Positions 14,501 through 24,505 of a stretch of 64,000 bases of DNA are shown here, in pieces. How positions within the stretch are numbered: position 1 is the first letter of the stretch; the number at the start of each line of letters is the position of its first letter. Below the pieces are notes generated by a model, which did no database searches, was not told where the DNA came from, and saw nothing but the letters and a program-made list of their open reading frames with translations. The stretch is from Aurelia coerulea (Eukaryota > Cnidaria > Scyphozoa > Semaeostomeae > Ulmaridae), in assembly GCA_039566865.1 (NCBI GenBank), contig CM076954.1:12238001-12302000 (forward strand). The letters run 5' to 3'. A program made the translations under genes and the position numbers.

Positions 14501-17500
14501 TCAAATTACAAGGTAATGCTTTTTTCCCTTGATGAATTTGAAATTTTCGTTTCATCTTAAATTAGCTGTCCTTTATCGTTGCTACTCAACATACCGGGTG
14601 TCCAAAAAGTACTCCTGTTTAGAACATCACAGAAATTTGATTATATGGCCAACCTTCAAGATTGTTTTCACACAAGTAGATGAAGGATCAAATTATCTTC
14701 CCCAGGCACAGCTGATCTTGTGATTGGTTTTGAAATCAGTAAATTTAGCTCTTTTTTGGGCTGCCTGGTTTTGAATCATCCTGCAAAAAGCACTTATGAT
14801 TGCCATTGATTCCTTTTTGTGTGTTAAACTTCTACATTGGACATAAATGCCAGAAGGAAACACAAATTTTCATTGTAGATACTATAATGAATATTCTCTA
14901 TATAATGGCTCTCGGGCAAGAATTACGATGTTGCTCATAGATTGCTGAAAGTAAGGTTTTCAACGCGTGATTTTATACAGTCCAAGTAACGGAATAATAT
15001 AGCCACTTCTATAGCGCCATATATCCCCAGGGCTCATAGGTGCTTAACAATATAACTATTTAACATAAAATTAGAGTCCAGGATATAGCTAATTTACACA
15101 GGGTTAAGAAAGAAATTTACTTAAAACTGCTAACCTATTCAGTAAAATACTCCATCATAAGATCAAATTAATCAATACTTTTAAAAACTTTAATTGTTCC
15201 TATATTTTCTAAAATCCGATATCTAACAGTAATACGACCTAAATAGGTATGTCTTCAGTGATTGCTTAAAACTGCACAGTGAATCTAATGATCGAATTGA
15301 ATACGGAAGTTTGTTCCACAAAGTTGGTGCAGCATGACTGAATGAACAATCTCCTGCTGTTTTCAAACTTGTCCAGTTATGTTTCAATAGATATCTATCA
15401 CAAGCCGACCTTGTCATGCGAGCAGGCTTATACTTTGGCACAAGGGCCTGCAGATAGTGAGGTGCCAATCCATGTAAACATTTGAAAGCAAGCATGAGAA
15501 TCTTGTACTCAATTCTTGATGATACGGGCAGCCAGTGCAGTTGCTTCAATACTGGGGTGATATGATCATACTTTGATGCACCTGTCAGAATCCTAGCCGC
15601 AGAATTTTGGATGTTTTGGAGTTTTTTCAGTTCAATAGCTGGTAGGCCATACAGTAAAGAGTTTGTAGCATCAAGCCGTGATACAACAAAGGCATGAATA
15701 GCCTTTTCAGCAGCTTCAGTTGTCAAGTATCTCCGTGCTACGTTGATTTTATGGAGATAGTATCTTGCTGACTTGCACACTGCATTCACATGAGCTTTCA
15801 GTGTCATGTGCTTGTCAAAGATGACGCCTAAATTCCGTGTTTCGTCTTTGGGCTCTATAGTATCCCCGTTGATCTTAATGGAGAGACCTTGGACCTTTGC
15901 GTGTTGTTGGCGAGTACCAATTACCAGCATTTCTGTTTTATCACCATTCAGTTTCAAGTTATTGCACAGCATCCAATCATGTATGTCATGTACACAGTTT
16001 TCAAGCTGACGTCTTTTGGATGATGGTTAAAAGAGAATGAAAAGAAAAGTTTCATGATAGCTGTGATAATCGAATTTTGGTGATTTTAAAACGGGCGTAC
16101 TTTTTTGGGACACTCGACAACTAGGGCATCACGACTGCCCAGGGAAACCAGTAATACAGCTATGAAAATGAGACATAATCGCAGAATATGACTCATATAT
16201 CTGTCTCCATAGCAGTAGGAGTGTATGATGGTGTTAAAAAGCTGTTTTGTTCCTTACAAAAGGATAACTGTCGATATCTTTGAAACAGTTTCGTTTTGTT
16301 ATGTAGAGCAAGAGAATGTTGAATGAGCCTCATTTCTAGTTACTAGTAAATTGTCCCTATGTTATTCTTTGAATCCGCAACAAGCTTGCGTCCTGTAGGC
16401 AAGATTAATCATTGAAGGACAGATCCACGGTAGTTTGAAATGTTGATATAAAACAGGCTTAAGTTCTGGTTCAGTAAGATCTCGATATCCTAACTGCGGT
16501 CTTCAGCCAAAAACGTTTGATGACTTAGTCCTAAAGTGCCGCTATCTGCTGTTGCCTGAGGAGGAGACCAGCCACGATTAAGAGACAACATCGTGACGTC
16601 AGGGTGCACCCCAATTAATATATAGGGTGGCTTTGTTTGGGTCGAATATTGACGCCACAGCGCACTGAATTTTGAGAATGATGACGTTGCTGCATCCTAA
16701 CAATTCGTTTCAAGATGCAATTCTTTCAGAGAAATGAACAGAAGTAGGATGTACTGTTTGTAACAATATAAACTTTCATTTTGTCCTAAAAATCATGTCA
16801 ACCCCTGATTTGTCCTTCAAGGCGTGGTCATTCTGTTTTCGGTAGACATTCGAGAGATTTTGTTTGCGGCGTTTCTTTGGCCTAATCTGATAAGCAGTTC
16901 TAAACACGGTAAAGATCCAAGGCCTACAAAATCAAATGATAAATTGTGAATGATCATCCTTTTTAGATAATATTCATGAACTTAAGTGTAATGCAGTGTA
17001 GTGGCCGCAGCCTGACGTCACAAATGTTCTTCGATGCTCAGTATGTGCGTTAGGATCTTTCTCTCAATCTCTTTGTTCTCAGCTGTTTTCGGAAAGGGCG
17101 TTCTTTTCACAAATTTATCTGTAAATTCTGCTGACTCTACTTTCTTAAGAATGTGCGGTTTTCTGTCTACTTGCATTTTTTGTACAAACCCTACTGTTTT
17201 CAGAAGACGTCTGAGTTTTCAGATGGCGAAAGCAACTCGCCGCTACAGCCTGTTGATCAAAGTTTTTTCCCTCTTTTTGCATCACCCCTTTCATTATAAT
17301 GTCCCTCAATCCTAGACGTTCTTTTAAAGAGCTTTGTACGTAATGATACAGTTGATAGCAATGAGATAATCATCATGCAGTATATTCTTTCCTTGCATGA
17401 ACACAGGATTCCTGAAGCGCAAGACTTACCTCAAATACTCACAGAAGCCACGGGTACGTAACCTTAGCACTAATATGGAATTTTCCCCAATTGCTGTGCA

Positions 17501-20500
17501 TATTTACTAGAAGGCTGGTCGTAAATGACATGTCAGGAAAGATGTTATCAATGAAATGAGTCATGTATTGGGTTGGGGTAGCGGATAAAATAGACAAGCT
17601 ATTGCTCCTTAATTCTTATCCGAAGGGGACAGCTTGTTCATTTTCACTTACGCTGAAGCAGAAATTGTGAAGAACATGGTATCTTTTGAAGTGCCCTTTT
17701 CTGAAAAATCGCAAACAAATTGTGATATAAATTAATATGAATATAATGCAGCTTTTCAACAGTCTCTTCACCCCTTGTTTTATACTTTCATTTGAGCACT
17801 GTGTTACTGCAACGGTTTGCAAACCATTAGGCTTACCATTCGCTACCTTTGTGTATACGATTACTCTAAATATTTCTCTCAGCAAAAGGATGGTTTGTTT
17901 TTAAATGGTGGCTTTTGATGTTTGTTTGATACTCTTTTCTCGTGCATAGGTTGCAAGATGGAATCGATATTGGGTTGGATTAACGGGATCCTGTTTAGTT
18001 TATTATCAGCCAAAGTATCGAACCTTCGGAGGCCATGAACGTGAAAATGTGAGTACTGTTTCTGCTCAAATTTAACACTCTATTATTCTTATTTAACTGT
18101 ATATGGGCAAAACCATCTAATCATACGTATTTGCATGTATATTTCCGTTGACGACAAACTGTTTCGAATCTGACTGTGAAGTTCCTTTTTCAGCGCCGAG
18201 CGCTGGGATCGCAGAAATAGAGCAGACCTAATCGAGTCCGCGACCCCTTGTCATGACGCTCAAGTGGTGGGGTCCTACCGGGTATCGAACCCACTCCGCC
18301 TGACTGTTCTGGCTGCAAAGTCAGAGGATTTACACCACTGCGCCACAACACCTTCATTTAACTGACTAGAATTGGAGTTTAGGTTCAAGGAGGTAGCTGT
18401 AACAATGATCGTTTCATTTCTGTAACGATACCAAATGGGTTCGAAAAATACATGCCATTTGAAAGATTGCTGTTCCATTAATATCAAAGCTATAATATTG
18501 GCAAATGTCTTGTTTTTAAGAGCCACTAGGTCCAATTAGATTTTAACATTTACCTGAAATAGATCGACTTGTTCGTTCTGAATTCATGGAGGATTTCTGG
18601 AGCAACCCCCTTTGAAGAAACCTCAAAACGGCCTAAAATCGCGATCAAATGTTCTTAAATCTTTACATCACAGACATGAATTGGATGCGATACGCATAGG
18701 TATGTGTTAGCCTGTATGGAAAATCACAATGCCATCCCTCTTGAGCATTACAATTTCTTCCCAAGCATTCCCTTTCTCCAAGAAATTAACACTTCCAATA
18801 TGACTATAGCATATTAAATGGTTCTAGACAGGCAAAGAGGCAGTATTTATTGTCATTTTCACCCATTTTTGCGGGTTTTGGTAAGATGGCCGATTCAAAC
18901 CAGGTAAATTTGCGAATCTAATGGAACATGTCGACCATTAAACAATATACCGGGTGAGTCAAGAAATAACACTTTTTGTGGGCTGTAGAATAAAAAGTAT
19001 GTGGCAGATATTCAAAACTGAAATGTTGATTTATCAATGAATGTGAACATCTCTCTTTGGTAAAATGACAGATCATTTAGACTCAGGAATTAGGCAAATG
19101 CTGCTAGGGGGTTAGCATGAGAAGGAGAATTCCATGTTTGATTCTGGTCCATGATTTACTTGCTATTGAGATTTAGATTCGATACAACTATCAGTTTCAA
19201 AATAGGATTTGAATATCAATGTACCAGAATCGAACACGGAAGTGTCGCTCCCATACAAACCCCTCACCAGCATTTTCCTAATTTCTTGGTCTAAAAGATA
19301 AGTGTTGTTACTGAAGACTGTTGTGGATAATCATCCCATTGTGTATGGAAAATGGGTACTTACTGCTGACTCCTTTTGTATTCCCGACGGGACTAGTTAG
19401 ATGTTGAAATCTCTTTGTTTGTGGGTGCAGCGGATGCTATCATCGCAAAATCCACCCATTTTCAGCAAAGGTTTCAAATCTTTGAAAATGTCGGTGTAAA
19501 ATTCTATGATATTTTTCTTTGAACTGAGTGACTTGAAAGAAGGTTTTGTTACTTTGCTGTAATTCTACCGTTGAACTTTTTGAAGTGTTCAATATTTTCA
19601 GAAATAAAGGATTTCTCTTCTTTTTGAAGAATTCATGGAACTGTTGAAAAAACTTGAAACCATCGTGACATCTAAACGTTTTGAGAAAACATAGATTCAT
19701 TTCCAAGAAAACCATGGTTTAAGAATGTCTATTACATGGTATCAAGCAAACATCATTCTAGTTTACGATTTAGAAATTTGATGACTTAACATCCTCAACT
19801 GAGTTAAAATATGAAATATGCTGTTATTTCGGAAACGGTAGAATTAAAGATAAGTAGCTAAAGTTTCTTGCAAAACAATCAATTAAAACAAATAGGTCAT
19901 AGTATTTTACACACGCCTTTTTACACCGATTTGGAACCTAACCTCTCATTTTGATGAATGAATAGAGCTCAGATAATTTTAATTTCATCCTTGTCACTGC
20001 AACCATGGCAAGGGATAAACGTTTACAAAATTCAAGTGCATTAGCTTCCATTTGCACCGAATCAATAGCAAGAAAAAGTGAATTTAGGCCAAAACGACTT
20101 TCAGATAATAGGACAGTCAACTGTGGTTCTGTATGGAAGGATCATGGCTAGCAATGGGTATGTTAGGATTATATGGGACCTAATTAAAGCCCACCTTAGT
20201 GAAGCAGTTACAGCATTACCTCTATGCATTCGTACCAAAGCTTGAAAACCACCCTGACAACGATAAGGCTATTTTGCTCCTTTCCGTAGAGCAAATCACC
20301 CTCTTAACATCTCCTACACTTTTTTGGAAATCCTTTTGTTTTCCGGTGAAGTCCCTCAGATCCTCTACAAAATCATTTTGTTCTCCTAGCAAGCTTATCC
20401 GTCTTTTTGGGAATGATATGCTCTCCAAGTTTTTCTCCTTTTTTATTGATCATAAGAAAACTTCATGGGGCTAACTTCAGAACAGTGTTGTTCTCGTTTC

Positions 20501-23500
20501 TCCTTTGTTGGATCTCATCCTATGATTCCTTTGAGAAGCCTTAGACGGAAATACTGTGTAAATGGTTCCCTGAAGGTTACTGTACCCCTTCAGGACGATA
20601 AAATTTCGTATCCAATCAATTTTTGGATTTTTGGATATTTGGATAGCTCATACATCTACCTACATTTTCTGACAGTGTCAAGGAATTCTCCTTTATTTTT
20701 CAATGAATTTTAAGCGATTTAAAGTAACGTCTTCCCAGTTAGGAAAATGCTGTTTACATTAGGAGGAAAATTTGATGACTAAATGTTAAAGGGTTCAAGT
20801 GCCCTTGATTTCCTGTTAAATAGATTTTGCTGCTTTATATTCATTAAATAATTATGAACTCTTCGCTAAATACACAAAGAATTACTTTGTTTAACCTTAT
20901 GGCCATACTAATGTCAATCATGACAGCAGTGGAGTTTTGTGTTGAGAAACTTTTTCAGCTCTTTGCTCAAATTCAATTTTTCATCAAATAATGAGTATTC
21001 ATACAGTTCCCTGTACCTAACAGCTTAACGTAATTGGCTGAGATTTAGCATAGAGGGGCAAAAGTGTCTCAGTTTTGAGAAAAATTGCAAGGTCCAAATT
21101 TAAAATTTGAATGAATCTCACAACAAGACCAGGATGGGAAAGGCTAAATTATTTTATTAATCATTCTGAAGCTGAGACACGCAAAGGAATCCGAGACACG
21201 ATTTTGCTAGATTAATGTGTTGAGAATGCAAAAATGTCATTGAGGTTTAGATGAAAGTTATCTTGGGCTATAGGGAGGTTATTGAAGGAGGAAGGTCAAA
21301 TTCTCGCGTTTTCGGGTGCATAGCGCACAGTTGTTGGATATTTGTATTCTTTCACTGACGGGGTACAGTAACCTTAATAAATCAGGTTTTCAAACCACGA
21401 AAATAGAGTTATTTAATCTGACTGTGGATCTTGTTTCTTATGCTCACCGGAGTTGCGGCTTTGGTATCGTGTTATTGAAAAGTACAAATGTTGTTCTTAT
21501 ATACAATGCTGCCAAGAACAGGGCTGATTTTGCATTGCTGGATTGCTGTCTGTTTATTTTAGATAAATTCAGAAGCGAGCAATTTGCATTGATTGTGCAA
21601 CGGAACTATTAAAAGCCTGAACGTATATCTCTTTTCTTCTTCGTAGTTTCGAGTAGATCCACATAAAGTCATGCCATTATATAACTGGAGTGTCGTGAGC
21701 TGTAGTAATGCATCACATCCTGATCTATTTCAACTGGTTGATGAGACAGGAGGTGAATATATACCGTCTTATATCTCTAGGCATTAAAGGGTCTCCATGG
21801 GTAAACTGTCAACACATCTGTATACACCACTGTTTTTAAGGCACCTGTCCGATGTAAAAAAAAAAGTACCCCCTTTTGGCTTAACAAGGGAACAACATGA
21901 TAAAATATCGGGACTTTTTGAGTTCATAGCTACATTTGTTGATCTTTAACTTAAATGCACATACCTTGCATTTTAAAATTATCCACTTAACACCGGAGAT
22001 ATGATTTCACAAGGTCAAAATTTGGAATGCACCTGAAACCAGAGGTTTTGAGAAAGGGCCTAGCCATGATTTGATATCACAGGTGTTTACAGAAGAATCT
22101 TCAACGTTGACCTTTACTTTTGAAAAGCGTTATACCTTGAAATGCTTCAATTGTTCTTGAAATGAATTCCTTTTGAGAAATCGGTCCTTGCATTGCATTC
22201 CATCCTAAGTGTTATTTGTATCAAAGAAGTGGAAAAGGAGCACATGCACGCTTATTTTGAAGATGTGGCAGGACTTTATCATTCTTACCACATTTTTAAT
22301 ATATTCGTTTAATCACGGCCATGTCCATGCGTCTTTTATTGTTTTCAAAAGCAAAAAGCACTACACTATAAAAGAAATGTAAGCATATAAAATTGGCTCG
22401 AGCCACTTGTGGTCAAATTCTAGACTATCGGATATCAGTATTTCCTATTGACATTGATCCGTTACCCAAATATGGCTCGGCACGTGTCACGGCCCATTGT
22501 CTTTGCATGGCTATTTTTACCAGGGGCTTATCCAGGGTGTCCCAAAAAAATTGTGCCCCGTTTGCCTGAAGATTGTGACAAAACGGCAAAAGATTCTTGC
22601 TAAACGTTTGCATGATGTTGCTCTTCAAATCTTAAATTAAAGTTTGCTGCCATCCTCATAAAATTCCGTTGAAAAATGATGGAGCTATGACCTTCAGGAG
22701 ACCAAATTTGCCTGATGACTCAAACCAGCGGTCGGCCATTTTGTCTTACTATTTTGTAGCGATAAATAGCTTCATGGATGAAATAAAACAGGAGCCTCCA
22801 ATGGCATAGCTCTCCTGAAAACTTCGATGATCCTTAGAGGATTCCACTATTTGTGACCCCACAGAAACTATTTCTTACGTCACATGAAACTACTTATCAC
22901 TGCAAAATAGTAAGACAAAATGACCGACCGCTGGTTTCAGTCATCCGGCAAATTTGGTCTTCTGAAGGTCATAGCTCCATCATTTTTCAACGGATTTCTA
23001 CGGGGATGGCAGCACACTTTATTTGAACATCTGAAGAGGAACATCATATAAAAATTTGGAGAGAATCTTTTGCCCTTTTGTTGAAATCTTTAGGCAAACG
23101 GGGTACAATTTTTTTGGGACACCCTGTATATGCTTTGATTCCCTTTAAGTCCTCGTAAAAACGTGAGAAAATTGCAAGAACACTTCCATCTCTTAGCTGT
23201 GCTATCAATTTTCAAAAGTGGGAACCTTTTTTGTAACTCACCTGATATTAATATGGCAAATCCAAGTTTGATTGTCAATTTATAATTTTTTTTTCTTTTT
23301 CCAGCGAATGTTTACAGATTCGTTGCTGGTTCAGCAACAAATTCGGCGCTGTGGTGTAAAAACATTTCAGAAGCAATCGAAAGAGGAATTAAACCAGCTA
23401 ATGTAAGAATACAGTCAACTATGTAATATCTCAAATGAGCGTTGAAGCTTTTGGTATCGAGGAGCTACTGTTTCGAATCACTTGAACTATGAAATCAAAA

Positions 23501-24450
23501 CTGCTCCTTCGCTAGCTACTTTCAAGCTGAGACTAAAAGCATTTTTGAAAGATCAAAGAGGTTGATAATCTAAATCAACGTTTAGCACATACGTTTGACT
23601 TCCATGTCCCTTTCTTTTTTAAATTGTTTCTTTTCCTGTTGATAGGATCTTCCAGTTGGTTCTTAATCTATATCCATGTAATTAGGCTATGTTATTAGTT
23701 ATGTTTTTATGCATGGCACATTTAAAATCAGTTTATTTAAGTCTACGGAATGTATTTAACTCTGTTGAAATCAAATCAAAATGAAAATTGTTTCATGCAA
23801 GTTATGCCACTGCGTGGATAAAACGTCTGTAAGCTTACTTTTCCTTTAAATTACGAGGAGTAACAGTTTGCTTAAATGCCAGAAGTGCCAAACAATTTAT
23901 CACTGCTACTTCAGTTAAGCGTTGTCTCCATTTGAAATTTTTCTGCTCTTTATTGCTCGTTTTGCTTTGACTGATAGGCCTGCAAATTTAGAGGTACCCA
24001 TTGCACCAAAACGATCTTCAATCAAAACCATGTTATGAAATATAGTTATCATATAATTTAATTCTTGAATTTAGATACGCTGAACTGTATAATGACCAGA
24101 CCCATCGAGGAATTCAGGATAAGAAACAAATAGGATTTCCCTGAAAATATACCGGATCCCCGAAAAAGCTCCGCTTGCTTCGCTCGCCTGCCGAATTTTT
24201 TTGAGAAATTTAAAGGTCAGTTTTTCGGTCAGAAGAAGATTATAAGGTTTTCAGAATCTGGGACAGTGTAAGATTTATGGTGCTTTCTGTGAAAAGTGGA
24301 TAATTTGTCTGGGTACCAGGTAGTTTTCATACAAAATGGCATTATTCTATGAATTTTTTTTCCTAGCCAACTAATCTAATCTCGTTTGGTGAATCTGATG
24401 ATGATGATGAAAATGAACTTATTGAAAGAATTGAAGACACTCATTTATGA
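2563..24450 (+). CDS. RALGPS: RALGPS orthologue, C-terminal 11 exons (Ral GEF with PH domain)
   Basis: Coding exons: 2563-2645, 3284-3425, 7818-7859, 9068-9147, 10600-10663, 14448-14512, 17407-17453, 17950-18048, 21647-21752, 23305-23402, 24367-24450. All introns are GT-AG, and the phases join into one frame of 302 codons plus a TGA stop. Recognisable landmarks against vertebrate RALGPS1/2 are LSLKIEP in exon 1, GRNFIPSHRKARSLG in exon 2, ARNLLDDSL in exon 4 and GFLKRKTYL opening the PH domain in exon 7. VARWNRYW follows in exon 8, SHPDLFQL in exon 9, the PH-helix tryptophan (ALWCKN) in exon 10 and PTNLISFGE in exon 11. The RasGEF catalytic domain lies left of the window, so the gene is 5'-partial. 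RALGPS proteins activate RalA/B by nucleotide exchange and reach membranes through the PH domain. Here the protein ends in an acidic ESDDDDENE tail, longer than the human end as I recall it. The first codon is split with an unseen upstream exon. Confidence 0.93.
3002..3187 (+). mobile_element. tRNA-derived SINE, family 1, full copy
   Basis: The 5' end is tRNA-like. A box A (GTGGCGCAGTGGTG) lies near 3011-3024 and a box B (GGTTCGATACC) at 3065-3075. A tRNA-unrelated body follows, with a tail of CTTCAC repeats. A perfect 9-bp target duplication CGTTCGTTC flanks it at 2993-3001 and 3188-3196, the mark of LINE-assisted insertion. Other copies are at 18191-18355 and 48962-49149, both on the minus strand. 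It lies in RALGPS intron 1 of the window. It is not a functional tRNA gene, because the acceptor and anticodon arms do not pair. Confidence 0.9.
3426..5049. other. RALGPS intron with one solo MITE end
   Basis: No exon or coding similarity was seen. CCGGGTGTCCC at 4120-4130 is a lone left terminus of the CCGGGTG MITE class. No matching right end was found nearby. The rest is AT-rich unassigned sequence. Confidence 0.5.
5050..6330. mobile_element. AGCATAGGTTCC element with 9-bp TSD (carries a nested insertion)
   Basis: Ends are AGCATAGGTTCCAAATC at the left and its inverse at the right. ATCCATGCA is duplicated exactly at 5041-5049 and 6331-6339. Other copies are 19464-19944 and 39186-39756, each with a 9-bp flank repeat at slightly lower identity. 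Long imperfect arms carry TCTACCGTT and its inverse. A 9-bp duplication with long TIRs fits Mutator-like elements, but no transposase is encoded. About 750 bp of this copy is a later TA-flanked insertion. Confidence 0.85.
5148..5901. mobile_element. TA-flanked palindromic element with ATTTTCGGACAA repeats
   Basis: It starts CATTAAGTACAAAAATTTTC and ends with the inverse. TA sits on both sides (5146-5147 and 5902-5903). The empty site can be read in the sister copy at 39186-39756, where AGATACTTATC is uninterrupted, so the insertion boundaries are well supported. Subterminal repeats of TTTTCGGACAAATAAA occur on both arms. It is nested inside the 9-bp-TSD element at 5050-6330. No transposase ORF is visible. 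Confidence 0.85.
6331..7817. other. RALGPS intron, nothing recognised
   Basis: AT-rich sequence with a few short open frames, for example 6785-7060 and 7211-7465. None resembles a known protein, and none has splice context that joins to the gene. Confidence 0.5.
7860..9067. other. RALGPS intron with an unrecognised overlapping ORF pair
   Basis: Two overlapping plus-strand frames (8058-8255 and 8116-8415) are denser in charged residues than random intron ORFs. The first contains CDHAQKACLVCGKN, a Cys/His cluster that could be a zinc-knuckle remnant. Neither matches a RALGPS segment, and exon 3 joins exon 4 in frame without them. A decayed mobile-element ORF is the likeliest explanation. Function is not assigned. 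Confidence 0.3.
9148..9405. other. Intron with solo CTGGGTGTCCC MITE terminus
   Basis: CTGGGTGTCCCAAAAATG at 9251-9268 follows TA and resembles the left end of the CCGGGTG MITE class. No right end was found. Confidence 0.4.
9406..9553. mobile_element. 148-bp TTAA-flanked hairpin MITE
   Basis: The two halves are near-perfect inverted repeats centred near 9480. Shared words include TTTCATCCAGCATGCC, TTGCACGTGCCG and CATTTTCATG-type centre bases. TTAA lies at 9402-9405 and 9554-9557, with AGGGT...ACCCT as element ends. TTAA target duplication is typical of piggyBac and Kolobok elements. The element encodes nothing. Confidence 0.8.
9558..10599. other. RALGPS intron, nothing recognised
   Basis: No coding similarity, repeat pairing or RNA gene was seen in this stretch between the TTAA hairpin and exon 5. 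Confidence 0.5.
10913..11877. mobile_element. CCGGGTGTCCC/GGTAACAG MITE, copy 1
   Basis: It starts CCGGGTGTCCCGAAAAAAAG and ends with the inverse. TA duplication is at 10911-10912 and 11878-11879. Arms are about 240 bp, with a non-palindromic centre containing AAGCACGAATGAGCAT. The other full copy, 52083-53033, is inserted in the opposite orientation and is very similar. A degraded half copy lies at about 27005-27226. Confidence 0.85.
11957..11985 (-). other. CTGAAGA-stem-GAAA hairpin, hammerhead-like core
   Basis: Read on the minus strand: CTGAAGA, one A, GTCCTGC, ATG loop, GCAGGAC, GAAA. The stem is a perfect 7 bp. It has the same arrangement as 1439-1464 and 45791-45820. It sits inside the pogo-like element, right of the nested MITE. 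A retroelement-derived ribozyme remnant is possible but unproven. Confidence 0.3.
12301..14447. other. RALGPS intron, no clear gene
   Basis: Nothing coding was recognised. Near 12925-12950 there is an ATT-rich microsatellite after GTATAAAGAACG, which looks like the 3' tail of a LINE. That is too little to name a family. Confidence 0.45.
14594..16117. mobile_element. CCGGGTGTCC/AGTACTCCTG MITE split by a LINE
   Basis: The left end after TA is CCGGGTGTCCAAAAAGTACT. The right end, CGTACTTTTTTGGGACACTCG, is its imperfect inverse. The MITE arms account for roughly 14594-14980 and 16020-16117. The middle is a minus-strand LINE fragment, so the LINE jumped into an older MITE. Confidence 0.65.
14990..16017 (-). 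mobile_element. 5'-truncated CR1/L2-like LINE
   Basis: The minus-strand frame from about 16017 to 15223 encodes the C-terminal third of a non-LTR reverse transcriptase. It has LKLNGDKTEMLVIG, then NLGVIFDK, the thumb-region helices, and the family-typical ending LWNKLPYSIRSLDSL and FKQSLKTYLF, followed by a stop. A 3' UTR runs to about 14990. The fragment stays open for about 265 codons, which suggests a recent insertion. The palm YxDD motif and the endonuclease domain are absent because of 5' truncation. Confidence 0.85.
16118..17406. other. RALGPS intron, nothing recognised
   Basis: No repeat pairing or coding similarity was seen. The open frame at 17034-17315 is hydrophobic but resembles no protein I recognise. 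Confidence 0.5.
18191..18355 (-). mobile_element. tRNA-derived SINE, family 1, minus-strand copy
   Basis: It is the reverse complement of the SINE at 3002-3187. Box B (GGTTCGATACC) and box A (GTGGCGCAGTGGTG) are intact. The tail is shortened near 18191. It lies in a RALGPS intron just after exon 8. Confidence 0.85.
18431..19385. mobile_element. Two abutting degraded CCGGGTG-class MITEs
   Basis: 18431-18949 is a diverged relative of the element at 1512-2118. It has the same order of motifs, such as TATCAAAGC, ATATTGGCAAATG, GGTAAATTTGC and ACCATTAAAC. At 18950 a second terminus, CCGGGTGAGTCAAGAAATA, begins a different palindrome centred near 19175 (AGGAATTAGGCAAATGCTG and its inverse). The outer right boundary is poorly preserved. 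Confidence 0.5.
19464..19944. mobile_element. AGCATAGGTTCC element, copy 2
   Basis: Ends are AGCAAAGGTTTCAAATC and the imperfect inverse GATTTGGAACCTAACCT. Flanks CCCATTTTC (19455-19463) and CTCATTTTG (19945-19953) agree at 7 of 9 positions, so this is the oldest-looking copy. Interior landmarks are shared with 5050-6330, including TTCTACCGTTGAACTTT. Confidence 0.75.
19954..21646. other. RALGPS intron, nothing recognised
   Basis: Open frames at 20199-20474 and 21316-21612 have no recognisable similarity. No repeat pairing was found. Confidence 0.5.
21753..22532. other. RALGPS intron, nothing recognised
   Basis: AT-rich sequence with an A10 run at 21858-21867. No feature could be supported. 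Confidence 0.5.
22533..23126. mobile_element. CAGGGTGTCCC/TTGTGCCCCG MITE, copy 1
   Basis: It starts CAGGGTGTCCCAAAAAAATT and ends with the inverse, with TA on the right. The two arms (about 235 bp each) share CCGACCGCTGGTTTCAGTCAT, inverted. Copies 45001-45594 and 46879-47476 have the same length and termini. It lies just upstream of RALGPS exon 10. A further, unrelated terminus (AACTCACCTGATA near 23236) follows it. Confidence 0.85.
23460..23790 (+). mobile_element. LINE 3' tail fragment
   Basis: The frame reads ...NYEIKTAPSLATFKLRLKAFLKDQRG then stop. This is the typical last 35 residues of CR1/L2-type LINE ORF2, followed by about 210 bp of UTR ending in a TCAAATCAAAATGAAAA tail. It is heavily 5'-truncated and lies in the last RALGPS intron. 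Confidence 0.65.
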
Positions 24451-24505
24451 CACTTCCCGTAAATTTTGTAAGTTATTCTCTCTTTTTTATGATTTAAGTA
24501 ATATA

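Larger units (their letters stand above)
17407..24396 (+). other. PH-domain-coding part of RALGPS (exons 7-11)
   Basis: Exons 7 to 11 encode the pleckstrin-homology fold. Its order is GFLKRKTYL (strand 1), a short basic loop, RWNRYWVGL (strands 2-3), the middle strands around FRVDPHKVMPLYNW, SHPDLFQLVD, NVYRFVAGS, and the C-terminal helix with the invariant tryptophan in ALWCKNISEAI. The fold is split by four introns of phase 0, 0, 1 and 0. The family is expected to bind phosphoinositides through basic residues of the strand 1-2 loop. KRK, K and QKPR are present there. The loop before exon 9 is FGGHEREN, where mammals have a KATERKH-type sequence. Confidence 0.85.
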
